From assembly GCA_947561715.1 (NCBI GenBank), contig OX387204.1, forward strand, positions 7,631,001 through 7,695,000: a stretch of 64,000 nt of DNA, written 5' to 3'. Source of the stretch: Ascidia mentula (Eukaryota; Chordata; Ascidiacea; Phlebobranchia; Ascidiidae). The notes below the pieces were generated by a model, which was given only the letters and a program-made list of their open reading frames with translations, had not been told where the DNA came from and did not search any database. The position numbers were made by a program, and so were the translations under genes. Positions 62,610-64,000 of this stretch are shown one piece after another; position 1 is the first letter of the stretch, and each line of letters opens with the position of its first letter.

Positions 62610-62814
62610 CTGAAAATTTTGTCTACATTTATTACAAACACACAGAATACCACATGACCTAAGAAATGTCATAGGGGTATGTGACATACAACTCGAGTAT
62701 GGCACATGTTTGAATTGCTGCATCATAACCTATAACAGGGTCTTGCCAGACGAAATTGGTTAAATACAATTTCCTTTATTTTTTTTGTGTGTCAGAAAGT
62801 TCTTGAAAATTACC

Positions 62815-64000
62815 TGACAGCAACAACAACACAATGTGTGGTGAATTGTTTGTCATAAGAAACCCAATGAAATTACCCAAGCTAAGCAAAATTTGTGTGA
62901 TTGCCCAACTGTCAAAGTATGGCGGTTTATTATCGTGTGGTGGCGCACTTGTTTCAAAAAGGAAGCTTACAAAACACACATTCAACCGCTATCGATTATA
63001 AGAAAACAATGATGCGTATCTTTTGCCGCCGAACGAAAAGTAACGCAGAAGTATAACTCATTCAATCGCCCCTGTCACATTTACTGCCTTGTTTGACAAT
63101 TAAACGGTGGTCATTATGGATATGCTTTGACAAGACAAATGTCCGAAGATATACATATGCAGTTATGGAAGAACAACATACTAAATCATCTGTGTTACAT
63201 TTACAATCATACGTAGTGATTAACAGGTAAACGTTTCAGGGCTGCCACTTGAAGCGCTGGGTGTATGGCTTTATAATCCTGTCGTTTAATAACGTATGAT
63301 TGACATTGTTGACGAAAGAAAATTTACTGGTGTTATTGAAATAATAAAAAGCAGGGGATAGTAGTTTTGGTTTGCGAGAAATGGGCAGTGGTTCAAAACC
63401 TATGCAAAAACGGGCGTCACTCACCAGTTAGAAGTACATATACAGCAATCTGCTGTTCATTGGAGACATCGGGGGATGCAAGCGAATGGAAACATGCGGT
63501 GTAATTCGGACTTTGAGATTAGGGCTACAAATTGGTCTAATCCGAGAACAATGCAAAGCAATTAGTTGCAGATACGGGTAGGACAACGCCCCTGATTTGA
63601 TGTATTGTGGCAAATCGACGCTCGATAATTGTTAAAATATGCTGGCACTTACGAAAGTCCACGCGTAACGTGTTGCTAAATTTGTAACAGTATAAATTTG
63701 CGGTTTAGTTAAGCGATCAAGAGCAACACCAGCAGAGTTCAAAGTAAAAAAAAAAGATTTGCATTGACAGGAAAAAATTAACCATCGTATACTATGGATA
63801 AGATTTCTTAAATAAGTAATGTTTTCATAACTATTTGGGACACACCAGCCGTTTAGTTCTTACCGGAACGGCGTTCAAGACCGCCCCGGCCTAATTTTAG
63901 CACTGACGGCACGCTTGAGGTATTTTTAATATGCGGTGTGAGAGTAAAAATTCGTGCAGGTGAAAGCTGAAAGTACCTGCAACAATTAGGCATGATTTTT
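62815..64000. other. Right-hand edge, no gene established
   Basis: AT-rich with short frames only. A hydrophobic frame on the minus strand (62985-62814, ending at a GT donor) may be another exon of the gene at 62033-62609. Nothing else is supported. Confidence 0.35.

Overview
The window is nuclear DNA of a compact, AT-rich invertebrate chordate, most likely an ascidian of the genus Ciona. This is inferred from protein sequence that reads colinearly with vertebrate orthologues (DYNC2H1, RCHY1, LIN54, a PLP/M6 protein), from many introns of only 56-62 nt, and from small gene spacing. No database search was possible; family names rest on recognising the proteins from memory.

Layout. 1-1802, minus strand: the 5' part of SRA1, running off the window edge, lies about 210 nt downstream of an intronless EEF1G whose stop codon sits inside its own AATAAA. 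2100-4570: a Penelope-like retroelement fragment with a 5' inversion, a small unrecognised two-exon gene, and repeat relics. 4638-5828 plus: RCHY1 (5 exons, 256 aa). 6773-14167 plus: a Patched-domain/RND membrane protein (18 exons, 1003 aa). 15166-49076 plus: the dominant feature, a complete 81-exon gene for cytoplasmic dynein-2 heavy chain (DYNC2H1). All splice phases close to one 12,972-nt reading frame (4323 aa). It includes a 15-nt micro-exon and three GC-AG introns. 51328-53217 plus: LIN54 in one coding exon. 54274-57247: two tandem 1.43/1.45-kb non-coding units, separated by about 100 bp that also occur just downstream of DYNC2H1. 57657-61551 plus: a myelin PLP/M6-family tetraspan protein (7 exons, 438 aa). 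62033-62609 minus: the probable 3' end of an unrecognised gene.

The genes do not form one pathway. They are ordinary housekeeping, ciliary, cell-cycle and membrane genes: translation elongation (EEF1G), ubiquitin ligation (RCHY1), retrograde intraflagellar transport (DYNC2H1), cell-cycle repression (LIN54) and neuronal membrane (M6). DYNC2H1 and a Patched-like protein being neighbours recalls Hedgehog/cilium biology, but nothing here shows a functional link. I found no CRISPR array, no intact autonomous transposon and no evidence of a wholly new system. The best leads are the micro-exon, the excess of GC-AG introns, the twin-priming-like Penelope inversion with hammerhead-like motifs, and the tandem duplication joined by a DYNC2H1-flank copy.
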